Source: Osedax fenrisi (taxonomy: Eukaryota; Annelida; Polychaeta; Sabellida; Siboglinidae). From it: a DNA stretch of 64,000 bases. The stretch is taken from the NCBI GenBank assembly GCA_964019155.1, contig OZ025245.1, positions 976,701 to 1,040,700 on the forward strand, written 5' to 3'. The notes under the pieces are model-generated. The model did no database searches. It saw only the letters and a program-made list of their open reading frames with translations, and was not told where the DNA came from. Positions 48,385 to 60,453 of the stretch are shown piece by piece (within the stretch, counting starts at the first letter, position 1; every line of letters begins with the position of its first letter). Position numbers and translations under genes: made by a program.

Positions 48385-51226
48385 TCAAAAAATGTCAAGA
48401 ATATTTCAAAAAAAATTAAAAATATTTAAAAATGTTAGCCGTACCCGACCCGGCGTTGCTCGGTTTTGATTATTTTCCTATATATTATATATTAATTATA
48501 GCTATTCCTGATTCTTAATTGATATATATATAATAAAATAAATGTTAGCTAAAATACAAAACAAAGTAGAAAACATTTTCAAATAATATGTTAAAAAATA
48601 CAACAAATATTTCAAATATTACAAAATATGTTTTAAAAAAATGTCTAAAACCCAAACCTAAACCCAAACACAAACCGTACACTACCCTGCGTTGCTAGGT
48701 TTTTGATTATTTGCCTATTAATTGTAGATATTCCTGATTATACTTAGCTAATATTTAATTTTTTTCTTCTAACTAATATTTACTAATTCTAACTGTATCC
48801 GATGTAGACCCAGCGTTGTTCGTTTTTAAGATTATTTGTAAAATATTTGGTAAGATTACAAATAATAATTTAAAATATTACAAAATATATTTTTAAAAAG
48901 TGTCTAAAAATATTTTAAGAAATATAAAAAATATTTCAACATATTAGTAGATAACATATAACCATACCTGATTTTGAATGCCTATTTATTTTTTTTATTA
49001 ATTATAGCTATTCCTGATTATTCTAAAATATATAATTGCTAAAAATTGCAAAAAAATATATAAAATATTACAAAATATGTTTTAAAAACAAACCATACCC
49101 GACCCGGCATTTCTTGGTTTTTGTTTGTTTGCCTATCTATTATTTATTATTTATTAATTAGGGCAATTTCTGATTCTATATTTCTAGTATATACAATTAA
49201 ATAAAGTTTATTTAAAATACAAACAAATATAGAAAAATATTGTTTCTAATATTTAAAAAATTAGTGAACAAATATTTTAAAAAATACAACAAATATTTCA
49301 AATATTACAAAATATGTTGAAAACCCAAACCCAAACCGTCCCAAAACGGCGTTGATCGGTTTTTAATTATATGCCTATCTATACTTTATTAATTATAACT
49401 ATTCCTGATTTAGAATTGTTTGCCGAACCCAACCCGACGTTGCTCGTTTTTTTATTATTTGCCTATCAATTATTAATTATAGTTATTCCTAATTATGCAT
49501 AGCTAATCTTTAATTGTTGTCTTCTAACTAATATTTAATAAATCTAACTGTATCCGATGTAGATCTGGCGTTGTTCTTTTTAAGATTTATTCGTAAAATA
49601 TTTTGTAAAAATACAAAAATACAAAAATAATTTAAAATATTATAAAATATATTTTTAAAAAGTGTCTAAAAATATTTTTTAAATATAAAAAATATTTCAA
49701 CATATTAGTAGTCATACCCTACCCGGCGTTGCTAGGTTTTTGATTGTTTGACTATTTATTTTTATTAATTATAGCTATTCCTGATTATTCTAAAATATAT
49801 AATTGCTAACAAATACAAAAAATATTTAAAATATTACAAAATATGTTTTAAAAAAATGTCGAAAACTCAAACCTAAACCCAAATCCAAATAGTACTCGAC
49901 TCGACATTTATCGGTTTTTGATTGTTTGCCTATTTATTATTTATTAATTAGAGCTATTCCTGATCCTACATTTCTAGTATATACAATTAAATAAAATTAA
50001 ACATATGTAGAAACATATTTTTTTTAATATTTAAAAAATTAGATAAAAAATATTTCAAAAAATACAACAGATATTTCAAATATTCCAAAATATGTTGAAA
50101 ACCTAAACCCAAACAGTTCCAAATCGGCGTTGCTCGGTTTTTTATTATTTGCCTATCTATCATTTATTAATTATAACTATTCCTGATTTGGAATTTCTTG
50201 CCGTACCCAACTTTGCTTTACTCGTTGTTTGATAGCTTACCTATCTATTATTTATTATTTATGGCTATTCATGATTCTGCTTTTCATATACAATAACATA
50301 AATTGTTGCTAAAATTCAAACAAATTTATACAAATATTAATATCTCAAAAATTAGTGGAAAAATATTTCAAAAATATTTCAAATAAAATTTTTAAAAATA
50401 CAACACATATTTCCAATATTACAAAATAGTACTTAATAAATATCGAAAACCCAAACCGCACCCTTCGTTGATCGATTTTTGATTGTTTGCCTATCTATTA
50501 TTTATTAATTATAGCTATTCCTGATTCTGTATTCCTAGTATACAACAAATATTTCCAAATATTACAAAATATATTTTTTATAAATTTTCTACAAATATTT
50601 TAAAAAGTATATTATTATATCTTATAATATTTATATATTTATTATATAATTATAATATTTTAATTATATCTTAAAATAATAATATTTCAACGAATAGTTG
50701 AAAAATATAAAAAAATATTTCAAATAATATTTTTTAAAATACAAAAAATATAAATAATATTACAAAATATTTTTTAAAAAAATTTCAAAAAAATGTTTAA
50801 AAATATTTCAAAAAATTTCAACAATATTTCAAAAAATGTCAAAAATATTTCAAAAATATTTCAAAAAATTTCTAAAATTTCCAAAAATTTCAAAAAAAAT
50901 TCCAAAAAATTTCAAAAAAATACTTCCAAAAAATTTCAAAAAAATATTTCAAAAAAGCGACGCCTAAGATTTTAGATGACAAAAAATCATTTTAATGGCA
51001 AAAAGTCAATTTTTCAGGTTTTTCTGGGGTACGCGGTAAAAAATTCAAAAAAAATTCCGGACCAAGACCATACTGTTGAAAATTTATTAAGATCGGGTAT
51101 AACAGATTTTCGCGACGTACCCCGGTTCTCGAGTTACCTCACCAGATACACACACACACACATATATATATCTATTATATAAAAGAAAGTCTATTTAATT
51201 ATATATATTTAATTATATATATATAT
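48385..51226. repeat. Recent array unit B
   Basis: Near-identical to the next unit at an offset of 2839-2843 bp. It ends in a segment absent from the first unit (about 50770-51150), which has an AAAATATTTC-rich stretch and then more complex sequence (GGTACGCGG, CGGACCAAGACCATACTG, GACGTACCCCGGTTCTCGAG) with a frame reading RSGITDFRDVPRFSSYL. Confidence 0.88.
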
Positions 51227-53986
51227 TTCAAAAAATGTCAAGAATATTTCAAAAAAAATTAAAAATATTTAAAAATGTTAGCCGTACCCGACCCGGCGTT
51301 GCTCGGTTTTGATTATTTTCCTATATATTATATATTAATTATAGCTATTCCTGATTCTTAATTGATATATATATAATAAAATAAATGTTAGCTAAAATAC
51401 AAAACAAAGTAGAAAACATTTTCAAATAATATGTTAAAAAATACAACAAATATTTCAAATATTACAAAATATGTTTTAAAAAAATGTCTAAAACCCAAAC
51501 CTAAACCCAAACACAAACCGTACACTACCCTGCGTTGCTAGGTTTTTGATTATTTGCCTATTAATTGTAGATATTCCTGATTATACTTAGCTAATATTTA
51601 ATTTTTTTCTTCTAACTAATATTTACTAATTCTAACTGTATCCGATGTAGACCCAGCGTTGTTCGTTTTTAAGATTATTTGTAAAATATTTGGTAAGATT
51701 ACAAATAATAATTTAAAATATTACAAAATATATTTTTAAAAAGTGTCTAAAAATATTTTAAGAAATATAAAAAATATTTCAACATATTAGTAGATAACAT
51801 ATAACCATACCTGATTTTGAATGCCTATTTATTTTTTTTATTAATTATAGCTATTCCTGATTATTCTAAAATATATAATTGCTAAAAATTGCAAAAAAAT
51901 ATATAAAATATTACAAAATATGTTTTAAAAACAAACCATACCCGACCCGGCATTTCTTGGTTTTTGTTTGTTTGCCTATCTATTATTTATTATTTATTAA
52001 TTAGGGCAATTTCTGATTCTATATTTCTAGTATATACAATTAAATAAAGTTTATTTAAAATACAAACAAATATAGAAAAATATTGTTTCTAATATTTAAA
52101 AAATTAGTGAACAAATATTTTAAAAAATACAATATTTCAAATATTACAAAATATGTTGAAAACCCAAACCCAAACCGTCCCAAAACGGCGTTGATCGGTT
52201 TTTAATTATATGCCTATCTATACTTTATTAATTATAACTATTCCTGATTTAGAATTGTTTGCCGAACCCAACCCGACGTTGCTCGTTTTTTTATTATTTG
52301 CCTATCAATTATTAATTATAGTTATTCCTAATTATGCATAGCTAATCTTTAATTGTTGTCTTCTAACTAATATTTAATAAATCTAACTGTATCCGATGTA
52401 GATCTGGCGTTGTTCTTTTTAAGATTTATTCGTAAAATATTTTGTAAAAATACAAAAATACAAAAATAATTTAAAATATTATAAAATATATTTTTAAAAA
52501 GTGTCTAAAAATATTTTTTAAATATAAAAAATATTTCAACATATTAGTAGTCATACCCTACCCGGCGTTGCTAGGTTTTTGATTGTTTGACTATTTATTT
52601 TTATTAATTATAGCTATTCCTGATTATTCTAAAATATATAATTGCTAACAAATACAAAAAATATTTAAAATATTACAAAATATGTTTTAAAAAAATGTCG
52701 AAAACTCAAACCTAAACCCAAATCCAAATAGTACTCGACTCGACATTTATCGGTTTTTGATTGTTTGCCTATTTATTATTTATTAATTAGAGCTATTCCT
52801 GATCCTACATTTCTAGTATATACAATTAAATAAAATTAAACATATGTAGAAACATATTTTTTTTAATATTTAAAAAATTAGATAAAAAATATTTCAAAAA
52901 ATACAACAGATATTTCAAATATTCCAAAATATGTTGAAAACCTAAACCCAAACAGTTCCAAATCGGCGTTGCTCGGTTTTTTATTATTTGCCTATCTATC
53001 ATTTATTAATTATAACTATTCCTGATTTGGAATTTCTTGCCGTACCCAACTTTGCTTTACTCGTTGTTTGATAGCTTACCTATCTATTATTTATTATTTA
53101 TGGCTATTCATGATTCTGCTTTTCATATACAATAACATAAATTGTTGCTAAAATTCAAACAAATTTATACAAATATTAATATCTCAAAAATTAGTGGAAA
53201 AATATTTCAAAAATATTTCAAATAAAATTTTTAAAAATACAACACATATTTCCAATATTACAAAATAGTACTTAATAAATATCGAAAACCCAAACCGCAC
53301 CCTTCGTTGATCGATTTTTGATTGTTTGCCTATCTATTATTTATTAATTATAGCTATTCCTGATTCTGTATTCCTAGTATACAACAAATATTTCCAAATA
53401 TTACAAAATATATTTTTTATAAATTTTCTACAAATATTTTAAAAAGTATATTATTATATCTTATAATATTTATATATTTATTATATAATTATAATATTTT
53501 AATTATATCTTAAAATAATAATATTTCAACGAATAGTTGAAAAATATAAAAAAATATTTCAAATAATATTTTTTAAAATACAAAAAATATAAATAATATT
53601 ACAAAATATTTTTTAAAAAAATTTCAAAAAAATGTTTAAAAATATTTCAAAAAATTTCAACAATATTTCAAAAAATGTCAAAAATATTTCAAAAATATTT
53701 CAAAAAATTTCTAAAATTTCCAAAAATTTCAAAAAAAATTCCAAAAAATTTCAAAAAAATACTTCCAAAAAATTTCAAAAAAATATTTCAAAAAAGCGAC
53801 GCCTAAGATTTTAGATGACAAAAAATCATTTTAATGGCAAAAAGTCAATTTTTCAGGTTTTTCTGGGGTACGCGGTAAAAAATTCAAAAAAAATTCCGGA
53901 CCAAGACCATACTGTTGAAAATTTATTAAGATCGGGTATAACAGATTTTCGCGACGTACCCCGGTTCTCGAGTTACCTCACCAGAT

Positions 53987-54021
<35 letters not shown>

Positions 54022-54047
54022 ATTAAATAGACTTTCTTTTATATAAT

Positions 54048-54052
<5 letters not shown>
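51227..54052. repeat. Recent array unit C
   Basis: Tandem copy of unit B, differing by a few bases, a small deletion near 52130 and an inverted segment of about 33 bp at its right end. Both copies keep the same 60- and 68-codon frames. Confidence 0.88.
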
Positions 54053-54089
<37 letters not shown>

Positions 54090-54198
54090 ACCTATACCTA
54101 TAAATAAAACAACTAATAGGAATATAACCAAAATAGGGGGAGTTAATACAACCAATTTCCTATGGACATTTCTAGCGGAAACTGATAGTGAGAACGAA

Positions 54199-54402
54199 TA
54201 CCAGTAAACTCGGACCAGTTAAACTCGGACCAGGTAAACTCGGACCACTTTTGAATAATATTCGGCCCATTTTAAAATAACTATATATATTATACTTCTA
54301 TAATATGGGTTAAAGCATAAAAGTGGTCCGAGTTTTCTTCAAAAGTGGTCCGAGTTTATTTCAAAAGTGGTCCCAGTTTAATTGTTCCGAGTTTACCGGT
54401 AC
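54199..54402. mobile_element. MITE with repeated TIR module GTAAACTCGGACCA
   Basis: Left end TACCAGTAAACTCGGACC followed by two more copies (AGTTAAACTCGGACC, AGGTAAACTCGGACCACTTT); right end carries three or four copies inverted (AAAAGTGGTCCGAGTTT) and finishes CCGAGTTTACCGGTA. About 204 bp, no coding content. Confidence 0.88.
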
Positions 54403-54918
54403 CCGTGAGAACTATCCTAAATTTAAAATAAATAGCTCATAATATTGGCATATAGCCTGTAGGCTACGTCTATGGGCAAACTATTAGATACAAACTAATT
54501 AAATATAAATATAAGAATAATATTGTTAACGATGGGTTATTTTAGATAGTTAATTTTATATATTCTAATATATATTATATTAATATAGTATTACCTATAT
54601 CATATTATCTATGTTTGAGAATACGTAGCAAGTTTTTTTTAAAAGTGATCATTCATGTGAACATATTATTTAGTAATATTTATATTTAAATTATATACAT
54701 GTATACATGTATGGTGCATTCCCTTTCTACAATGTTAAATATAATGTTTTATATAGCTTACGATAACATTTTATAAATTACCTCTACACATCTTTAAAAT
54801 AAAATAATAAAATGGATAAGGGATACATATATAGGAATACAGATAAATGAATAAATTAAGATTTATAATCAATTATATTTATTTATTAATTAAATTGGAT
54901 TCATAAAAATTACTAGTA

Positions 54919-55359
54919 CAGTCAACTCTCAGTAAGTCGGACTATGGATAAGTCGGACACATTTAGTATGTTTGGTTGGATTTGTATTTAGTTCCATGTT
55001 AAATTAATCGGATAAGTCGGATACGTTTGATTGGTTAAGTCGGACTTTTCTATAAGTCGGACACATATTGTGTTCATTTTTATGATTTTATACTGGATAA
55101 GTCGGAATTTTTATAAATTGTTACTTAGAAATTTTTACTTTAAATAATGAATATTATAATTTTAGTAAGTAATATAATTGAATACAACATTTTATGTTAT
55201 TTCATATTTCAAATTTCATATTTCGGTAACCATTTAAATCGCGCTGCGCATTTCATGTATTATTTGCATGATATTATTAATCTCGGATAAGTCGGATATC
55301 TCGCTAAGTCGGACACTTTTCCCGGTCCCTTGCGAGTCCGACTTCTCGGGAGTTGACTG
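54919..55359. mobile_element. pogo/Tigger-like MITE with TA target site
   Basis: Ends CAGTCAACTCTCAGTAAGTC and AGTCCGACTTCTCGGGAGTTGACTG are inverted, flanked by TA at 54917-54918 and 55360-55361. CAGT termini with TA duplication are typical of pogo-like Tc1/mariner elements. The motif ATAAGTCGGACAC occurs many times inside, in both subterminal regions. 441 bp, no transposase frame. Confidence 0.9.
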
Positions 55360-55361
55360 TA

Positions 55362-56880
55362 TATTATTGTATATACTTATACATTATGTATATGTTGTTA
55401 ATATATTTAATAGTTATACACAATTATTATTCTAATCCGTTTTAAAAAAAATAATATATTTATAAATTATTTGTATAGTGTACACTAAAGTTTTATTTTG
55501 TTTGTGTTTATACAATTACTATGATATCATAGAATATTTACTCTAATAAAAAGGATTAGGATGAATTTAAGATAAAATAAAATATAAAAATACATTAATG
55601 TAATTACTAATAAATATTTATTTTAAATATACGATTTTATTATCATGATATTTCAAGGAATATCGGAAAGACTCCCCTAATTTATGTTAAACTTAATTTA
55701 TTAATATGTGGGAAAAATTGAGGATAAAGAGAGCGGTGGGGCACCACTTATAATCTTTTTTAGGATGAAAATGAATACTTAATGAAGATGTTAATAAATT
55801 GGTAGTATTAGAAACTATAGGAACACTGTGAAAATGTAAATTTATTTATTTCTAAAGAACATATTTACATTAAAACTTTATATATTTTAATAACTATCAT
55901 AATCATCTGACAAGTATTATCATGATCCATATACTATTACATATTTATGGGACAAAAGTCTACTTTTCAAAGATATGTTTAAAGAGTAATATTGGTTATA
56001 TATGGTTGACAATAGAGGACATTTATTATTCTTATTATATAATAATTTTATAATGTTATTATATAATGTAGGATATCCCACATTGAATAAGTATGAAAAC
56101 AGTCTAATCCAAATCAGTAGTAAAAATGTAGAAGGGTTTAGATTTAAGGGTTTTTAAAATGGAATAGGTCGTGAAACAGTTCAGATCATACGCCAACTCT
56201 GATTTGCATAAAGTACTTTATTTACACGTGTAGAAAATATATTTTTTGATTTAAAATTTCAAGTTTGTTTTGTTAGAATATTAAAAAACAGCAAAACATA
56301 GAAAAATACCCAGTACTATTTGTAATTTGTATATTATTGAAATATTATTTAAAAAAATATAGCTATCAGAGGATATACTATTGAACATTTAATAGATTAA
56401 CTTTACTTACGTTATATAAATAATATACGTTTAACAACTTTCTAAACAGAATGGATAACCATGGTTATATGCATACCAAATAAAGGAATTTACTAAGTGG
56501 AATTATAACAAATTAAATTTTGAAGTTGTTTCCAAAAGCAATTAAAAGAAATATTATTTAAAAAGTTAAATTTAATTAATATACTATTATTTATGATACA
56601 ACTAAATTAGGGGATTAGGAGTATAATATGTATTCACGTGTCATACGTGTATTAACTATATCGATGAAAAACTATAGTTTCTATAGAGACTCGTACAACT
56701 TTTCACATGTCTAAATAATATTAATATAACTACGCTACATGCTTATTAATTTAACTACAAGCAAATATCACTTATGACTTAGAAGTGATATATAATATAT
56801 ACTACATAGATGTTTTTAAACGCTTTATTTTACCGATATCAAACTGAAAAGAACAAGCGAATAAAAGAAATAATATTAGA
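55362..56880. other. AT-rich sequence without recognisable features
   Basis: No exon signals, repeats of note or coding frames. Confidence 0.55.
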
Positions 56881-57842
56881 GGAAAGTATCCGATTACCGA
56901 CCCCTAACTGATTATTTGTAATAACTTATTCAATATTAAATATATTTATTTGAAATTTTGTAATTAGGGTAATATTATGACAATGAATAATGTTGCTATT
57001 TTAAATGTTTGATATAATTATATTTACATGAATAAACAAGGGGGTCGGTAATCGGATACATGTGCCTAATACCGACCTCCATCTTCTATTACCGACCCCC
57101 TAAAATAATCGTGGTATAAATAATTGTAGTATTATATTATCCAATACAAATAGTAGATATACATAAATATAATTAATTATACATGCACGCAATTTATTTA
57201 TTATTTAATTTATGTTTTAATAGTAATATTAAATTTAAATTTAAACATTATAGTAATTATATTAAAATAGTGTATATTATTATTTAATATTTATTTATTA
57301 ATCAGTATTTATATAATCAACTGGAACCATGAATCCTAAATGTATATCAATGAAACAAAAACAACGTAGGACATATTTTAAAGTAAAATACGGATATATT
57401 TTGATTGGATATTATAAATCACATGTTGTCGGTATTATGGTAATGTAGGGGGTCGGTAATATGAAAGTCATATGTGTTGCTATAATTAAGATATATTGGT
57501 TAATAGTTATTCAAATTAAATTATTTTTATAATGTTTATAAACATTTTATTGATCTACAATATTATGTAGAGTATTACGTTTTCTTTTAATTAATAAAGT
57601 ATTTATAATAATTTAAAAAAAGTTATTATTAAAATATTTAAAAAGTAAAAACAGAATATTACATTGTATCAAATGAAAATTGTAGGATTGAATATTTATT
57701 AAAATTTATCAAAATACTTATTCATATTTATCATTAAATTGCTAACAGTTATTGTATATATAATTTGTTGATATCTCTTATAGTTACTGAGATACGATAT
57801 GGGGGTCGGTATTAGGAAGGGGTCGTTATTTAGAGACTTTCC
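56881..57842. mobile_element. TIR family 2 element, long copy
   Basis: Begins GGAAAGTATCCGATTACCGA and ends in the inverted form AGAGACTTTCC; GGGGGTCGGTAAT and its complement recur at 57039, 57088, 57447 and 57801. No coding frame. The termini align with TIR family 1 (GGAAAGTAACCGAATACGGAC), suggesting sister families. Confidence 0.82.
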
Positions 57843-58826
57843 ATTAATACATTATATTTTGTAAATTAATTAATTTAATACATATTAATTATGCATTAAT
57901 AGTTTGTCATGTTGAATATAGTATTACTAGAAGGGGGAATATGGAGACGAGCTTCAAAAAGGTATACTCTATCTAAAATACTATCATTAAATATCATGCT
58001 CGGCATTACACATGTTTAGTATAATATAATTAATAAATTGAATATATTTTTTTCTTCTAAATTGTGTCAGTATAATTCAAAAATATAAAATTGTCATGTC
58101 TAGAAAGAGTGGATCTCCACACAAAATAGGGAGCTACTTTGATTTGTTTTTAAATATAATAATATAATCCAAATTTATCAAATTAATCAACATGCATTTT
58201 ATTGTTAGAATTTATTAGTTGAAATATCGTACTCAACTTTACCATATTAAATATCAAAATGTACAATACTATGGAGAATTTTATGTGATTAAAAGCAGGT
58301 ATAACTAGTATCAATTATTATTAGTTATTAACATATATATATATAGACAATCTTAAAATTATTATAATAATATCAAATTGAATTTGTATCAATAATGATT
58401 TAAATATATTCTATACGGGAAAGTTACAAGATTTGTTAGAATACAGCAGTCTTCGATATAATTCGAGATGGTATTCATTACTAACTTTTTATATTTATTT
58501 TGAGTAAATAATTATTTGTGAAAATATAATCAAATGTATGCCTATAGGCGTATACGTAGGATGTACATTTCATTTTATAATTATATTAATACTTTTTTAG
58601 TTATTTTAATGTATTCCTATACATATAATTATATAATTCGATAACAAAATGTAATTAATACTTATTCATATAATTGTATAGTCTTTTATGATACTATAAC
58701 ATATTATTACTCATATATGTGATTAGTATGAGTGATTAATAATTATAAATAAATTTATTTCAATAAAAACGATTGGGAGGACAGTAAGTCACTTATTTAT
58801 TTTCATTACTAATATATGTGTTTTGC

Positions 58827-58874
<48 letters not shown>

Positions 58875-59402
58875 TATAAATGATTCAATAATATGTTCTA
58901 GACAATTTTATAAATAATGGTTCAGTTTTACATATTATGGGAGGTTAAATCTCGTTATACGTATTTTAAAAAATACTTATAAAATATATTACAAACATAA
59001 TTTATTATTTAAGGGGACACCATAACATTGTTAATATATATTAACTATTAAGCTATTAATTACATATTTAATCTTATATTACTTTATTTTACATATTAGT
59101 ATTACATTTATGTCAACGTAATTCTAAAATACATTTATCTGTTTTTCAAATAAATAAAATTCAAGAAAATATTTTCAAAATGTTATGTAATCGCATAAAA
59201 CCTTCCTTTCTCATTGGGTTACTAGATCTATGATTATTCATATATTAGAAATACGATTATTTAGAATAGCTCAGATAGCCTATGAGATATACGTAGGTAG
59301 AAGGGGTAGATTTGAATATATGAAATATATACCTATAGGTACACCTATTCAAGTCTACCCATTCTACCTACTAATATTTGAAAAGAAGAATCACATCTAA
59401 AT

Positions 59403-59455
<53 letters not shown>

Positions 59456-59505
59456 TAATACTACTAATTATTATTAATATTATTACCACCAGAGTAATTA
59501 TGAAC
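57843..59505. other. AT-rich spacer
   Basis: (TA)n at 58832-58872 and 59403-59452, and a short inverted pair GGTAGAAGGGGTAGA/TCTACCCATTCTACC near 59297-59369. No gene was seen. Confidence 0.55.
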
Positions 59506-59802
59506 CTATACATTATAGACACAATTATAGAGTAACATTAATAACACATGTGTAAGGTGCAATGGTACCGTATAGTTACCACAACACCTATATCCGTGAT
59601 AATAGATTAATATCATAATTATAGGTAGCCCTTCGGTATTAGTGCTATCAATTACGCGGCTAGATCTTAATCTATTCGATATAACAGTACGTCGAGTAAA
59701 GCGGGTTCCATAGAGCGCGGACTTCGTTGTAATATATATGTTATATACGGGTATTGGTGTAAATATATCGATTGTACACTGTACACTGTACAATGTGCAC
59801 AA
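59506..59802 (-). CDS. Weak candidate exon or small ORF, unrecognised
   Basis: A 98-codon minus-strand frame with normal-looking composition in its middle (KSALYGTRFTRRTVISNRL then RSSRVIDSTNTEGL) and CpG-containing codons unlike the flanking AT-rich DNA. Start and end parts read like chance translation. It might be an exon of an unrelated gene. No family was recognised and no splice partner found. Confidence 0.25.
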   Translation of the reverse strand: MCTLYSVQCTIDIFTPIPVYNIYITTKSALYGTRFTRRTVISNRLRSSRVIDSTNTEGLPIIMILIYYHGYRCCGNYTVPLHLTHVLLMLLYNCVYNV

Positions 59803-59883
59803 TGTGTGAACGCGTTAATTATGATTGATATATCACGTTATATGCAGCTAAGCAGAGTTGTACGACTTACAATGTACGAGATC

Positions 59884-59902
<19 letters not shown>

Positions 59903-59921
<19 letters not shown>

Positions 59922-60048
59922 ATGTATGTGTGTGTATGTGTGTGCATGTGTGTGTATTTGTGTATGTATGTATGTGTGTGTATGTGTGTACATGTGTGTG
60001 TATTTGTATGTGTGTGTGCGTGTATGTATTTGTGTGTGTGTGTTGAAT
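59903..60048. repeat. (TG)n/(TATG)n compound microsatellite
   Basis: TA run followed by TGTGTGTATG-type repeats; open frames in several phases are products of the repeat. Confidence 0.93.
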
Positions 60049-60318
60049 GCATGCAATTAGTTAGTATATATTTAGATATATAATAATTGAAAATAAAATC
60101 TAAAACATGCACAAAAGTATAACAATATTTTATTAAAAAATAATATGAAAACATAAATATAAGTATAAAAGAAATTACAACTTGTCATGCAATAATAATA
60201 AAATAAAGTACATATATATTGTTTACAATATATATATATATATATATATATACTATACTATACTATACTATACCATAGTAAATACAAATAATGTAAATAC
60301 AATATCCACATTATATAT

Positions 60319-60365
<47 letters not shown>

Positions 60366-60453
60366 ATTAACAAAGGTTAATAACAAGCAATAACCGTACA
60401 TGCGTTTACAGACACAAACACACACACACACATACGTGCGGCGCACACCAACA

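Larger units (their letters stand above)
42985..54052. repeat. Higher-order tandem repeat array, about 2.84-kb units
   Basis: The array is made of degenerate monomers (about 90-330 bp) marked by CCGTACCCGACCCGGCGTTG, then TTTTTGATTGTTTGCCTATC, TATTTATTAATTATAGCTAT and TCCTGATT, ending in AAAATATTTC-rich DNA and AAACCCAAACCTAAACCCAA. Monomer variants occur in the same order in four blocks: 42985-45334, about 45335-48435 (diverged), 48436-51226 and 51279-54052. The first, third and fourth are nearly identical; the second is an older relative with the same order at a spacing of about 2.84-2.89 kb. The array is bounded by (TA)n at both ends. No convincing protein was found; short frames rich in Lys, Asn, Phe and Ser come from AAAATATTTC repeats. 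Confidence 0.9.

Noticed and set aside
50793..54030. Paired 60- and 68/71-codon frames repeated in two units as candidate genes
   Set aside because: The first is a translation of AAAATATTTC repeats. The second is identical only because the whole unit was just duplicated, so it gives no evidence of selection; kept as a repeat segment.
42985..54052. CRISPR array or bacterial-type repeat
   Set aside because: Repeat and spacer sizes are irregular and the context is a eukaryotic nuclear genome; it is a satellite-like array.
59806..60154. Frames of 62-90 codons on both strands
   Set aside because: Translate the (TG)n and (TA)n repeat.
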